DNA of 64,000 nt from Tautonia marina (GTDB taxonomy: Bacteria; Planctomycetota; Planctomycetia; Isosphaerales; Isosphaeraceae): NCBI RefSeq assembly GCF_009177065.1, contig NZ_WEZF01000008.1, positions 203,475-267,474 on the forward strand. Direction: 5' to 3'. Made by a program: the position numbers and the translations under genes. The notes beneath the pieces are model-generated. The model saw only the letters and a program-made list of their open reading frames with translations, did no database searches and had not been told where the DNA came from. Shown piece by piece: positions 34,007 through 41,903 of the stretch. Positions within the stretch are counted from its first letter, which is position 1, and each line of letters begins with the position of its first letter.

Positions 34007-35785
34007 TCACGCCTTCGCCGCTTCTTCTTCTTCGGCTGCGAGCGTCTCAACCCCGACCCGGTGGCAGAAGTCGCCGAAGGCCTCGCCCGGCTGGCGATCG
34101 GCCTTGAAGCGGGAGAAGACGGGGACCAGTTCCTCGACGATCTTTTCCAGGGGCACGTAGTCCTTGAAGACCGTGTTCAGCCGGTCCCCTTGCACCCGAC
34201 CGCCGAGGAAAATCGTGTACGTCCCCGGCCCGGGCGAGCCGTCGGGATTCTTCGAGGCCCCCCGGCCCACCAGGCCGATGTCGCAGTTATACGGCCGGGC
34301 GCACCCGTTCGGGCAGCCGGTCATGTGGACGGCGTAGCGTTCGCCTTCCAGGCCGAGCCGGGACATCGCCTCCTCGAACTGGTCCATGACCGAAGGGAGC
34401 ACCCGCTCCGATTCCGTCACGGCCAGGCCGCAGGTGGGCAGGGCAGGGCAGGCCATCGCCCAGCGTCGGACGGTCGAGGTCTGCTCGACCGAGGCGATCC
34501 CGTACTCCTGGAGCCAGGCGTTGACCTCGTCCTTGCGCTCCGTCGGAATGTCGATGAGCAAGATCGACTGCAAGCAGGTCAGCCGAGCCGGGGTGCCGTA
34601 CTTCTCGAAGTAGGCCCGCAGGCCGCTGGCCATCCGCACCGATCCCTCGTCCTTGATCCGGCCGTTCTCGACCGGAATGCCGAGGAACCAGCGCCCGTCT
34701 CCTTGCTCGTGCCAGCCCATGTGGTCGTCCACCTCGTTCACCGTGATCGGCTTCGAGGGGGCCAGCGGTTCGCCGAGGTATTCTTCAACCTTCGCCTTGA
34801 AGGCGTCGATCCCCCAGTCGTAAATGACGTACTTCAGGCGGGCCCGCTTGCGGTCGCTCCGGTCGCCGAAGTCGCGCTGAACCTTCACCACCGCCTCGCC
34901 AATGCGAAGCACCTCCGACCGCGGCACGTAGCACAGATCGACCGCCACCGCCGGGAACGTCTTCTTCGCGCTCGGGGTCGTGCCCATCCCGCCGCCGACG
35001 ACGATGTTGTAGCCAACCAGCTCGCCGTTCTCGACCACGGCAATGTAGCCAAGGTCGTTGGCGTACACATCCGTGCAATTGTCTTCGGGCAGGGCAAAGG
35101 CGGTCTTGAACTTCCGGGGCATGTAGGTCTTGCCGTAGATCGGCTCAACCGTGTCGTCGCCAGGGGTCGGCACGAGGGCCGGCTGAGGCTTCGGCGCGTC
35201 GGGATTCTCGATCTTCTCGCCGTCGAGCCAGATGTCCCAGTAACTCGTCGCCCGGGGGCTCAGGTGCGCGGCCAGCTTCAGCAGATCCTCCTGCATCTGG
35301 TCGCGGACGGTGCCGTGAAACGGCGCCGGGCAGCTCAAGATGTTCCGCTCCACGTCGCCGCAGGCAGCCAGCGTGTCGAGCAGGGTCTCGTTCACCTTGC
35401 GAACGGTCGCCTTCAGGTCCTGCTTCAAGATGCCGTGAAGCTGGAACTCCTGCCGCGTGGTGATCCGCAGCGTCTCATTCCCAACGGTTCGGGCCAGCTC
35501 ATCGCACGCGAGATACTGCTTCGCGTTGATCCGACCGCCCGGAATCCGGACCCGGACCATGAACGAGTAAGCGACCTCCTGCTTCTCGCGACGCCGTTGC
35601 ACCCGAACATCGCGGTCATCTTGCTGATACGAACCGTGAAACTTCAAGACCTGCATCGCCGGTTCGCTGATCGAGTTGCCTCCGGCATTCACCTCGTCAA
35701 TCAGCGGGAGCTTCAGGTACTGGCTCTCCAGCTTCAAGGTTTCGGCCTTGCTCTGCTTCGGTGCGCCGTTGCCGCCGGTACTCAC
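34007..35785 (-). CDS. Ferredoxin-type sulfite/nitrite reductase (siroheme, 4Fe-4S)
   Basis: Six-electron reduction of sulfite to sulfide (or nitrite to ammonia), cytoplasmic, 592 residues. Two ferrite-reductase repeats are visible: VRVRIPGGRINAKQYLACDE with LRITTRQEFQLHGILK in the first half, VARLT-type LTCLQSILLIDIP in the second. The coupled siroheme/4Fe-4S ligands are present as C-x5-C (MACPALPTCGLAVTESER) and C-x3-C (MTGCPNGCARPYNCDIGL). GRGASKNPDGSPGPGTYTIFLGG follows. Length and the lack of a flavoprotein partner fit the ferredoxin-dependent assimilatory class; sulfite versus nitrite cannot be settled by eye. The GTG at 35785 has GGAGG 6 nt upstream; an ATG at 35872 lacks a ribosome site. 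A good promoter lies about 110 bp upstream. Confidence 0.9.
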   Translation of the reverse strand: MSTGGNGAPKQSKAETLKLESQYLKLPLIDEVNAGGNSISEPAMQVLKFHGSYQQDDRDVRVQRRREKQEVAYSFMVRVRIPGGRINAKQYLACDELARTVGNETLRITTRQEFQLHGILKQDLKATVRKVNETLLDTLAACGDVERNILSCPAPFHGTVRDQMQEDLLKLAAHLSPRATSYWDIWLDGEKIENPDAPKPQPALVPTPGDDTVEPIYGKTYMPRKFKTAFALPEDNCTDVYANDLGYIAVVENGELVGYNIVVGGGMGTTPSAKKTFPAVAVDLCYVPRSEVLRIGEAVVKVQRDFGDRSDRKRARLKYVIYDWGIDAFKAKVEEYLGEPLAPSKPITVNEVDDHMGWHEQGDGRWFLGIPVENGRIKDEGSVRMASGLRAYFEKYGTPARLTCLQSILLIDIPTERKDEVNAWLQEYGIASVEQTSTVRRWAMACPALPTCGLAVTESERVLPSVMDQFEEAMSRLGLEGERYAVHMTGCPNGCARPYNCDIGLVGRGASKNPDGSPGPGTYTIFLGGRVQGDRLNTVFKDYVPLEKIVEELVPVFSRFKADRQPGEAFGDFCHRVGVETLAAEEEEAAKA

Positions 35786-35892
35786 GAGGCCCCTCCATCC
35801 CTCTTCGGTGCGAACACTCTCCGAGATCGCCGCTTTCCTGCGTGAAAAGACGTCAATCTTCAGTAGTTTCATGAACAACGTGAACAATGCCC

Positions 35893-35921
35893 ATTCTAGT
35901 GCGATCCGCCCGTCGGATCAA
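35893..35921 (-). promoter_or_regulatory. Sigma-70-type promoter for the sulfite/nitrite reductase
   Basis: On the minus strand: TTGATC (35921-35916), a 17-nt spacer, TAGAAT (35898-35893), followed by GGG. Predicted 5' leader about 100 nt to the GTG at 35785. The same TAGAATGGG string precedes miaB. Confidence 0.55.
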
Positions 35922-36015
35922 TCGCACTTGCAACACCCCCCGAATTTCGTCTCCCCATCGCCTCCTGATCTCTACCCCCTCGCCTCGATTGCTGGGAACC
36001 TTGCGGCCCGATCGG

Positions 36016-36021
36016 TACACT
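36016..36021 (+). promoter_or_regulatory. Candidate -10 element for the 36085 gene
   Basis: TACACT in the context GATCGG-TACACT-GTGGGG, about 64 nt before the ATG at 36085. Similar to the box before sppA. No convincing -35. Confidence 0.3.
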
Positions 36022-36084
36022 GTGGGGCGAGACAAAAGACCGGCTTCGTCCTCGTCACCGATTCGGCACAATAGGAGGGACGCG

Positions 36085-36576
36085 ATGGGAGCCTACCGGC
36101 TCGAAGGACCCAAGCCGGCCCGGATGTACGAGGTCATCCTGCCGAAAAAATTAGGCTATTTCGGCAAGATTGAGGAGGTGCTCGAAGACCTGTTCAACGA
36201 AGACGCCATCCGATCCGTCCCGTTCGTCCGCAGCCTGATTGCCGAGGCCCGCCAACGCGACCCCGCCTTCGACGAGCACCAGTGGATCCGCACCCTCTGC
36301 CAGGCGTCTCGCGGCTACTCGATCTACGAGATGGACGGCCGCTTCCTCTCGGCCGACGGCCCGATCGACGAGCGGGTCCTCGTCTTCCGCTTCATCTTCC
36401 ACAACCCGATCGACACCCTCGACCCCCGCACCGATTTCCTCGCCGCCTCGCTGGAGGTGGTCAATTACCTCGTCGCCCACCGCTTCGCCGAGGAGCTGGG
36501 GGTCGAGGAGGAAATCTGGTTCCTCGAATACACCGAGCCCCGCCTGGCCATCTGGCGCAAAGAGATCGCCCCCTGA
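36085..36576 (+). CDS. Conserved-looking hypothetical protein, 163 residues
   Basis: The ATG at 36085 is preceded by a near-perfect ribosome site (AGGAGGGA, 36073-36080), so the longer upstream frame is rejected. The protein is soluble and acidic (pattern: MGAYRLEGPKPARMYEVILP, KIEEVLEDLFNEDAIRSVPF, DERVLVFRFIFHNPIDTLDP, EEEIWFLEYTEPRLAIWR). It has no signal peptide or helix of membrane type and no motif I recognise. The strong ribosome site and codon pattern indicate a well-expressed gene. It is followed 51 bp later by dinB-like and SUI1-like genes on the same strand. Confidence 0.75.
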   Translation: MGAYRLEGPKPARMYEVILPKKLGYFGKIEEVLEDLFNEDAIRSVPFVRSLIAEARQRDPAFDEHQWIRTLCQASRGYSIYEMDGRFLSADGPIDERVLVFRFIFHNPIDTLDPRTDFLAASLEVVNYLVAHRFAEELGVEEEIWFLEYTEPRLAIWRKEIAP

Positions 36577-36627
36577 ACCCCACCCCGTTGCCGACCCGAA
36601 TCCTCCCCGCTTGATGGAGCCCGCATC

Positions 36628-37128
36628 GTGACGCTGAACGATTTGATCGACCACTACGAAAAGGGTGGTCCCTTGCTCGCCTACGCCATGTCCAGCCTCT
36701 CCCGAGAGCAGGAAACCGCCCGGCCCGGCCCCGGCGCCTGGAGCCTCGCCGAGCTGGCCATTCACCTGCTCGATAGCGACCTCGTCGCCGGCGACCGCAT
36801 CAAGCGCGTGATTGCCGAGGACGCTCCGACCCTGCTGGCCTACGACGAGAACGCCTGGTGCGCCCGGCTCGACTACCAGTCCCTTCCCGTCGAGGAAGCC
36901 GTCAGCATGTTCGTCGCCAATCGCCGATGGATCGCCCACATCCTCCGGTCGCTCCCCGAATCCGACTTCGCCCGATCCGGCAACCACACCGAGCGAGGCC
37001 GAGTCACCCTGGCCGACCTCGTCCGCAGCTCCGTCGGCCACCTCGACCACCACCTCGCCTTCCTCTACGCCAAGCGAGGCAACCTCGGCGTCTCCATTTA
37101 TCCGAGATACCGCATGGTCCCCGAGTAA
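36628..37128 (+). CDS. DinB-family protein
   Basis: A 166-residue four-helix-bundle protein of the DinB/YfiT superfamily. Likely metal ligands are the His in WSLAELAIHLLDSD (about residue 45) and the pair in SSVGHLDHHLAFLYAKRG (about 135-139). The sequence PGAWSLAELAIHLLDSDLVA is the typical region around the first ligand. Family members are metal-dependent, often thiol-related enzymes, or of unknown role; there is no damage-inducible link to read here. The start codon is GTG at 36628. The 34-bp inverted repeat follows the gene. Confidence 0.8.
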   Translation: MTLNDLIDHYEKGGPLLAYAMSSLSREQETARPGPGAWSLAELAIHLLDSDLVAGDRIKRVIAEDAPTLLAYDENAWCARLDYQSLPVEEAVSMFVANRRWIAHILRSLPESDFARSGNHTERGRVTLADLVRSSVGHLDHHLAFLYAKRGNLGVSIYPRYRMVPE

Positions 37129-37157
37129 TCCCCGGGACGCAGAATAGAAGAGAAACT

Positions 37158-37305
37158 TGAGCCACGGATGAAACACGGATGGAACACGGATTTACATCAA
37201 GAGAATCCATTCTCTCATCGAATTGACTTCTCCTGTCCGGTTCTCTCTGCTCTCTCTTGATCTGTCTTCCCATCCGTGTTTCATCCGTGTTTCATCCGTG
37301 GCTCA
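37158..37305. repeat. Long inverted repeat of ACGGATGAAAC units
   Basis: Two 34-nt arms (37158-37191 and 37272-37305) are complementary at 33 of 34 positions, with an 80-nt AT-richer spacer. Each arm is itself built of tandem CACGGATG(A/G)AA units. It lies between the dinB-like gene and the SUI1-like gene. From memory, GCCACGGATGAAACACGGAT-type units recur across many bacterial genomes, suggesting a miniature repeat family. It can fold as a strong cruciform or hairpin and may terminate the dinB transcript. Confidence 0.8.
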
Positions 37306-37344
37306 TTCCTCCCCTCATTCCCTCCTCCCGGAGCCCCTCCTCTC

Positions 37345-37704
37345 ATGGGCCGACTCTTCGCCGGAACACAATGGGACCGCCCCCCGCGCTGCGAACGCTG
37401 CGGGGCCCTGGAAGCGGAATGCACCTGCCCTCCCGCCGAGCCTCCCGTCCCGGAGCGCATCGACCCGAGTCGCCAGACCGCCCGCATCCGGGTCGAGAAG
37501 CGACCGAAGGGGAAATCCGTCACCACCGTTCGCGGGCTTGATCCGCTCGGCAACGACCTGCCCGCGCTGGCCGCTCAGCTCAAAACCGCCATCGGCGGCG
37601 GCGGCACGGTCAAGGACGACGGCTCGATCGAGATCCAAGGGAGCCACCTCGACCGCGTCGAGTCTCTCCTCGCCTCGATCGGTTACAAGACCAAACACGG
37701 CTGA
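37345..37704 (+). CDS. eIF1/SUI1-family translation factor-like protein
   Basis: A 119-residue protein. The N-terminus has a possible zinc ribbon (RCERCGALEAECTCPP, about residues 16-31, four Cys). The SUI1 core then follows: KGKSVTTVRGLDPLGNDL, QLKTAIGGGGTVKDDGSIEI and QGSHLDRVESLLASIGYKTK. SUI1 proteins (YciH in E. coli) bind the small ribosomal subunit and can discriminate initiator codons; the role in bacteria is minor or stress-linked. The ATG at 37345 (GGAG upstream) gives the natural N-terminus; the longer frame would start in the inverted repeat. The next gene begins 9 bp after its stop. Confidence 0.85.
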   Translation: MGRLFAGTQWDRPPRCERCGALEAECTCPPAEPPVPERIDPSRQTARIRVEKRPKGKSVTTVRGLDPLGNDLPALAAQLKTAIGGGGTVKDDGSIEIQGSHLDRVESLLASIGYKTKHG

Positions 37705-37713
37705 ATCCTCCCC

Positions 37714-38070
37714 ATGCCCAGGCCCCTCACGCTCGCCCGCCTCACCGCCGCGATTCTTGCCCTCGTCGTGCTCGCCTGGCAGGCCGGCAACGCCGCGGCC
37801 GGCCGCTTCGTCCACCCCTTCCTGATCGCCGACCTCATCCTCTCCACCTGGCTGCTGCTCGCCGCATTCTGGCCTCACGATCGCCCCGCCTCCCTCGCCC
37901 TCCTCTCCGGCTTCGGCGCGATGCTCGGCGTCTTCCTCTCCGCCGTCACCGCCCGCATGCTCGCCGGCAGCCTCGATCCCGGCACCATCGCCGCGGGCTT
38001 GGGCATCCTCCCCTGCCTCCTGGGGGCGCTTCTCGCAGGACGATCGGTGGGCTCGGCGTCGTCGCCCTGA
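37714..38070 (+). CDS. Hypothetical four-helix membrane protein
   Basis: 118 residues, nearly all hydrophobic, with about four membrane segments: LTAAILALVVLAWQAG, FLIADLILSTWLLLAAFW, LALLSGFGAMLGVFLSAVTA and IAAGLGILPCLLGALLAG. It begins 9 bp after the SUI1-like stop and is probably co-translated with it. No family recognised; small integral proteins with this layout are common among unknowns. Downstream is an 8-bp hairpin at 38132-38153 (GGCCGTT arms) that may end the transcript. Confidence 0.6.
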   Translation: MPRPLTLARLTAAILALVVLAWQAGNAAAGRFVHPFLIADLILSTWLLLAAFWPHDRPASLALLSGFGAMLGVFLSAVTARMLAGSLDPGTIAAGLGILPCLLGALLAGRSVGSASSP

Positions 38071-38087
38071 CGCCACGCTGCCAGCCG

Positions 38088-38199
38088 AGATGCTTGAATT
38101 TCCATCTCGCCATGATCACACTCGATCATCCGGCCGTTCTTGTAGCAACGGCCCAGGCAGGTTCATTCAGAACTGATGAAGCCGATCCTTCAAGCATCT
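38088..38199. other. Intergenic inverted repeats before the Wzz-like gene
   Basis: An 11-bp perfect inverted repeat (AGATGCTTGAA, 38088-38098 and TTCAAGCATCT, 38189-38199) flanks 90 bp that also holds a small hairpin (38132-38153). The region is less GC-rich than the genes. A role as leader structure or operator for the 38262 gene is only a guess. Confidence 0.4.
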
Positions 38200-38261
38200 T
38201 TGCTTTACGAACAATCATTTCTCCGCATGTTTGAGTTTAGACTCCACAACGGAGGTGACTG

Positions 38262-39221
38262 GTGAGATCGAACACTCAACTCCCGAATCGTGTGATTTTT
38301 CGTGCGTCGATGACCCTCTTGATGCTTGCCGCCACAATTGTTCTGAACCCCGGGGATGCGTTCGCAGCTCAGAAGGAGTGTTCCGGGCAGGGTGATCGCC
38401 CCACGGCTGTGATCCAGCTACCGAAACAGACCTGGATCGGCGCCATGGACCCGGCAGATCGTGAGGCGGCTGCACACAGACATCTGACCATCTACGTCAC
38501 ACGATTGCAAAGTCGGAAGGTCCTCCTTGAGGTCGCCGAGGACCCCGAGGTTGCCAGGCTTCCCTTCGTCAAGGAATCGGAGAACGTGGTCTCAGCCCTG
38601 GCCGAAGACCTCGACTTTCAGATCGACCGGGATGCCTCGATCATCACGATTTCCTCTCGCGGCCTCCCTCCGTCGCAGGGTGCGATCGTCGTCAACGCCG
38701 TGGTCCGATATGCTTGCCAAACACTCGTCGAACAGTATCAGGCAGCGATTGAGAAGCGTATCCAGTCACTCGAAGGAATGCTTGTCCAGTCCACCACGAG
38801 ACTTGAAGCGAAGAATCACTCGATCGAGCCTTTGTCTCGCCTCGTCCTCGAACCCGGCGGGCGCGAGGTCAACCGGCCCGTCCTTGAGGCGGAACTCCTC
38901 GACGGTCTCCGACGACTTCGCCAGGTCAGACTTGACCGCATCGCCATCGATGCCCGATTGAACGCCGCGGAAGAATCGGACCCGGCACGCTCCAGCCTGG
39001 AAACCGCGAAGATCCACGAACGTCAGGAGGCTATGCTCGCCTCGGAACGGGATCACCTGCTCGGCCAACTCGCCAAGATCAAATCAGCCGAAGCGGCCGA
39101 AAGCGAACGTCGAATACAAAGAGAACACAGGGAGGAGATCGCCACTGAAATCGACAGTCTCCGGACGAGATTGTCAGCGCAACTCCACGTCCCGACCGTG
39201 ATCCGCACGGCCCACCCCTGA
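38262..39221 (+). CDS. Exported protein resembling a Wzz/GumC periplasmic domain
   Basis: A 319-residue exported protein. GTG start at 38262 behind a perfect ribosome site (GGAGGTGA, 38251-38258). The signal peptide is FRASMTLLMLAATIVLNPGD, cut near AFA. The segment RDASIITISSRGLPPSQGAI followed by VVNAVVRYACQTLVEQYQ resembles the part of Wzz/GumC chain-length regulators that precedes the coiled coil. Two long charged helices follow (about 160-310, for example KRIQSLEGMLVQSTTRLEAK and KIKSAEAAESERRIQREHRE). It lacks both the membrane helices and the kinase of true polysaccharide co-polymerases, so it would be a free periplasmic coiled-coil protein. No glycan export genes adjoin it. Confidence 0.65.
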   Translation: MRSNTQLPNRVIFRASMTLLMLAATIVLNPGDAFAAQKECSGQGDRPTAVIQLPKQTWIGAMDPADREAAAHRHLTIYVTRLQSRKVLLEVAEDPEVARLPFVKESENVVSALAEDLDFQIDRDASIITISSRGLPPSQGAIVVNAVVRYACQTLVEQYQAAIEKRIQSLEGMLVQSTTRLEAKNHSIEPLSRLVLEPGGREVNRPVLEAELLDGLRRLRQVRLDRIAIDARLNAAEESDPARSSLETAKIHERQEAMLASERDHLLGQLAKIKSAEAAESERRIQREHREEIATEIDSLRTRLSAQLHVPTVIRTAHP

Positions 39222-39242
39222 TCTTGCCCGCCTCCGACGCCC

Positions 39243-40331
39243 TCACGGCCCCGGAGCCAGCATCCAGGGGCCGGTCGGGGGCAACAGATAACGCCCCAGG
39301 AAGCGGTAGGCGTCTTCCTGGTTCTCGCGGAAGTAGTGGATGTTGTGCGATGCCAGGGGGTCGGTCACCAGCTCGACATGCACGCCCTGCGAGGCCGCCA
39401 GCCAAGCGAACGACAGAGCGTGCGCGTCGAAGTTCCAGTTGTCCCGCCCGCCGAAGTGGCAGAAGATCGCCAGTTCGCCCGGTTGAAGGCCGCTCGTGAA
39501 CAGCAAATCGGCCGGATTCAACGCACGAAGGTGATCGTTCACGTCGGGGCCATCGCCGAACAGCGGCCCGATATATTTGGACGCTCGCGTGCGCCGCAAT
39601 CCGAATGAAAAGACGCCGTAAACCTCATCCGGATCGTAATATTCCTTCCACCGGTACGTCTCGGGGTTGAAGCTCGACCGGGGCCCGCTCGGCCGGATGT
39701 CGTCGTAGCGCACATTGATTGGCGAGGCCAGCGTGGCCACCGCGCCGAACAGATCGCGGCGTCGGATGGCAATGCTCATCCCGCCGAACCCACCGCCTGA
39801 GAGGCCAAGAATGCCGTGCGCCTCCCGTTCCGGTCGGATCGAATAGTGCGCCATCACAAACGGGAGGACCTCGTGGACCAGGTGGTCCTCGAAGCGTCCG
39901 ACCCGACTATTGACGAACAATGAGTGAACCGCCGTGGTCCGGTTCTCGCCGTCGGCCGTGGCGTCGGGGGCGGCAATCACCACCGGCGGCATCTCCCCGC
40001 GCTGAATCATCCGGTCAAGCCGCCGCAGGGCCGGGGTGCCGACGAACACGTGTTCATCCACATACCCCATGTGCAGCCAGAGGATCACCGGATACTGCCG
40101 CCTCGGGTCGTAACCGGGAGGCGTGTAGACGTACAGGTCGCGCGATCGGCCGAGAATCGGAGAAAAAATGCGCCGGTCTTCGCCGTGGTTCTGGGTGTAA
40201 TCGTCGACGTGGCCGGCAAGCCGGTGGTTGAGCCACTTGAGGTTCGTGAGGTTGAAATACTGTCCCTCAGCCGGTGCCGAGCCCATCAGCAACAGCAGGA
40301 GTGCCGCAATCGGGCCTCGCCAGCCTCGCAT
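39243..40331 (-). CDS. Secreted alpha/beta-hydrolase of the putative-esterase (Fes/EstD-like) family
   Basis: A 362-residue exported protein. The ATG at 40331 (GAGG 10 nt upstream) opens a signal peptide (GPIAALLLLLMGSAPAEGQ). The esterase fold shows DLYVYTPPGYDPRRQYPVIL, the nucleophile elbow GILGLSGGGFGGMSIAI (Ser about residue 178), an acidic candidate in CHFGGRDNWNFDAHAL and the late histidine in DPLASHNIHYFRE. Relatives hydrolyse feruloyl, acetyl or siderophore esters. The substrate is unknown. Convergent with the Wzz-like gene with only 21 bp between ends, and upstream of nothing obvious on its strand except coaC 135 bp before it. Confidence 0.85.
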   Translation of the reverse strand: MRGWRGPIAALLLLLMGSAPAEGQYFNLTNLKWLNHRLAGHVDDYTQNHGEDRRIFSPILGRSRDLYVYTPPGYDPRRQYPVILWLHMGYVDEHVFVGTPALRRLDRMIQRGEMPPVVIAAPDATADGENRTTAVHSLFVNSRVGRFEDHLVHEVLPFVMAHYSIRPEREAHGILGLSGGGFGGMSIAIRRRDLFGAVATLASPINVRYDDIRPSGPRSSFNPETYRWKEYYDPDEVYGVFSFGLRRTRASKYIGPLFGDGPDVNDHLRALNPADLLFTSGLQPGELAIFCHFGGRDNWNFDAHALSFAWLAASQGVHVELVTDPLASHNIHYFRENQEDAYRFLGRYLLPPTGPWMLAPGP

Positions 40332-40466
40332 GGTGAACCTCGCCCTTCCCTTCAAGGAGCCGTCCGTGCTCGCCGTTCGATGGGGTTCGATCCGATCCTC
40401 GGACCTCCCGGCCCATCGCACCTCCGACAGAGGGGCTTGATCGACGAATCGACGGGCAGCCTTCAC

Positions 40467-41156
40467 TCAATCGGGCAAAGGCCCCCCAGGATCGGCGGCA
40501 CGTTCGTTACGAACCAGCGCCATCCGAACCGCGGCGACGACTTCAGACACCTCGGCCATGCCGCCGCGTCCCTCGTCGCCACAGGCCAGGCGTTTGACAA
40601 TCGGCCCAACGAGCCGAAGCCCTGGCGCGTGTTTCTCGAAAAGCTCAGGGGCCTCGTCGAGCGTCCAGGCCCGATCGGGGCCGCCGTCTCCCCAGTCCTC
40701 AAGCAAGAGCCGCAATTGACGACGGGTGACGGGGCTTTCCCACATCAAGGTATTCATCGCCGGGGCCAGCACCACCGGACGGGCAAAATCCCAGGCCCGG
40801 AACAGGCAACTCAGGCACGAATCGCTCAATCCCAGCGCAAACTTGCCCAGCGTATTGGCATCCAAAGGTGCGACCACCAGCAATTCGGCCCAGCGCCGCA
40901 ACTCGATGTGCAGCACCGGATCATCACGCCTCCAGCGATCGAAGGCCCACTCGTCGGCATCGCGATAGAGCGGGCCGCCCATCCGCAAGGCGTCATCCGG
41001 GTCGGGGGGACCCAGCTCGGCCGGGTCAAAAAACTTCAAGGCCGGTTCCGTGGCAACCACCCGAACCTCGTGCCCCTCGGCCCTCAGGGCGGCTCGGAGC
41101 ATCGGCGTGCGAATTGCCGCCACCGAGCCGGTTACACCGAGGATGATCCGCGCCAT
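40467..41156 (-). CDS. coaC: Phosphopantothenoylcysteine decarboxylase-type flavoprotein (stand-alone CoaC)
   Basis: FMN-dependent decarboxylation of 4'-phosphopantothenoylcysteine in coenzyme A synthesis is the best fit; 229 residues, cytoplasmic. HFCD family motifs are intact: ILGVTGSVAAIRTP at the start, HIELRRWAELLVVAPLDANT with the active-site His (about residue 83), VLAPAMNTLMWESPVTRRQ (PAMNxxMW, about 130-145) and LACGDEGRGGMAEV (ACGD, about 192). The CoaB synthetase half found fused in most bacteria is absent here. A role in another HFCD reaction (peptide cysteine decarboxylation, UbiX-like) is less likely given the PAMNxxMW motif. GGAGGG lies 9 nt before the ATG. Confidence 0.85.
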   Translation of the reverse strand: MARIILGVTGSVAAIRTPMLRAALRAEGHEVRVVATEPALKFFDPAELGPPDPDDALRMGGPLYRDADEWAFDRWRRDDPVLHIELRRWAELLVVAPLDANTLGKFALGLSDSCLSCLFRAWDFARPVVLAPAMNTLMWESPVTRRQLRLLLEDWGDGGPDRAWTLDEAPELFEKHAPGLRLVGPIVKRLACGDEGRGGMAEVSEVVAAVRMALVRNERAADPGGPLPD

Positions 41157-41242
41157 CGGGGTTTACCCTCCCTGCTCGAACCCCCAAAGCCACTCATTCG
41201 GCGCGATCATCCTGATCCACACCACACCGACGAACCGAGTCC

Positions 41243-41485
41243 TTAGCGGCACTCGGCGGTCAGCGGGGCCATCGTCTCGTTGACGGATTCGGAGAGGCGG
41301 CTGAGCAGGTCGCGGTGCAGTTGGCGGTACTCGCGGCGCGTCAGCAAGAGGCGCTCATGAGCGCGTCGGGTGAGCATGGTAGCGACCGCCTTGAGATCGG
41401 CCTCGATCAGACCGCTCAGGTCCTCGAACTCGGCAGGCAGGTTCAACTCGGTCGCGGGGGCGGACGTTTGGCTCGGGCAGGACAT
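41243..41485 (-). CDS. Small hypothetical protein, 80 residues
   Basis: Starts at the ATG at 41485 behind AGGAGGG. A short Ser/Thr-rich beginning (MSCPSQTSAPATELNLPAEF) leads into a helical, Arg/Leu-rich body (LSGLIEADLKAVATMLTRRA, LLTRREYRQLHRDLLSRLSE) likely to form a coiled coil. No motif recognised. It has its own promoter candidate upstream and sits between coaC and the Mrr-like gene, 86 bp before coaC on the same strand. Confidence 0.65.
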   Translation of the reverse strand: MSCPSQTSAPATELNLPAEFEDLSGLIEADLKAVATMLTRRAHERLLLTRREYRQLHRDLLSRLSESVNETMAPLTAECR

Positions 41486-41552
41486 CAATAACCCTCCTTG
41501 GCTGGGACGTTCGCGGCGGCACAGACTCCCTGTGCCCAGTCTCTCTCTGACA

Positions 41553-41581
41553 CGAATAGCCGCGAGGCGGTCACCAGTCAA
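41553..41581 (-). promoter_or_regulatory. Promoter candidate for the 80-residue gene
   Basis: On the minus strand TTGACT (41581-41576), 17-nt spacer, TATTCG (41558-41553), about 65 nt before the start codon. The -35 is strong (5 of 6), the -10 weak. Confidence 0.4.
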
Positions 41582-41903
41582 GACTCTTGAGAACCGTTCG
41601 ATTCGGTCGTGTGCGAGGTGCCGAACGGTGCAATGCATGTGCCGGTCGATGGTCCGACCAACACAATCAACTCAGATGAACAACCACTGCCTCAGCCCGA
41701 ACCACAGATCGTGTCATGTTCGGGCCATCGCTTGGGTTTCGGTTCGACCCGGTCGTGCCCGCGGCGGGTGCCTCAAGGCGATCAACCAGGGGGGAGAAAC
41801 AGACCCGGCTCGCGAGTCCGTACAGGCGACATTGTATGCTACGTCGTCAAGACCGCCACGGGACACTCAGGCCGAATTTTTTTCCGACCCTCCCCAATGC
41901 CGG
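41582..41903. other. Gene-free stretch between the small gene and the Mrr-like nuclease
   Basis: About 320 bp with no supportable coding sequence on either strand. A run AATTTTTTT (41876-41884) close to the Mrr-like gene's stop could act as part of a terminator on neither strand clearly. I see no repeat or RNA gene. Confidence 0.5.
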
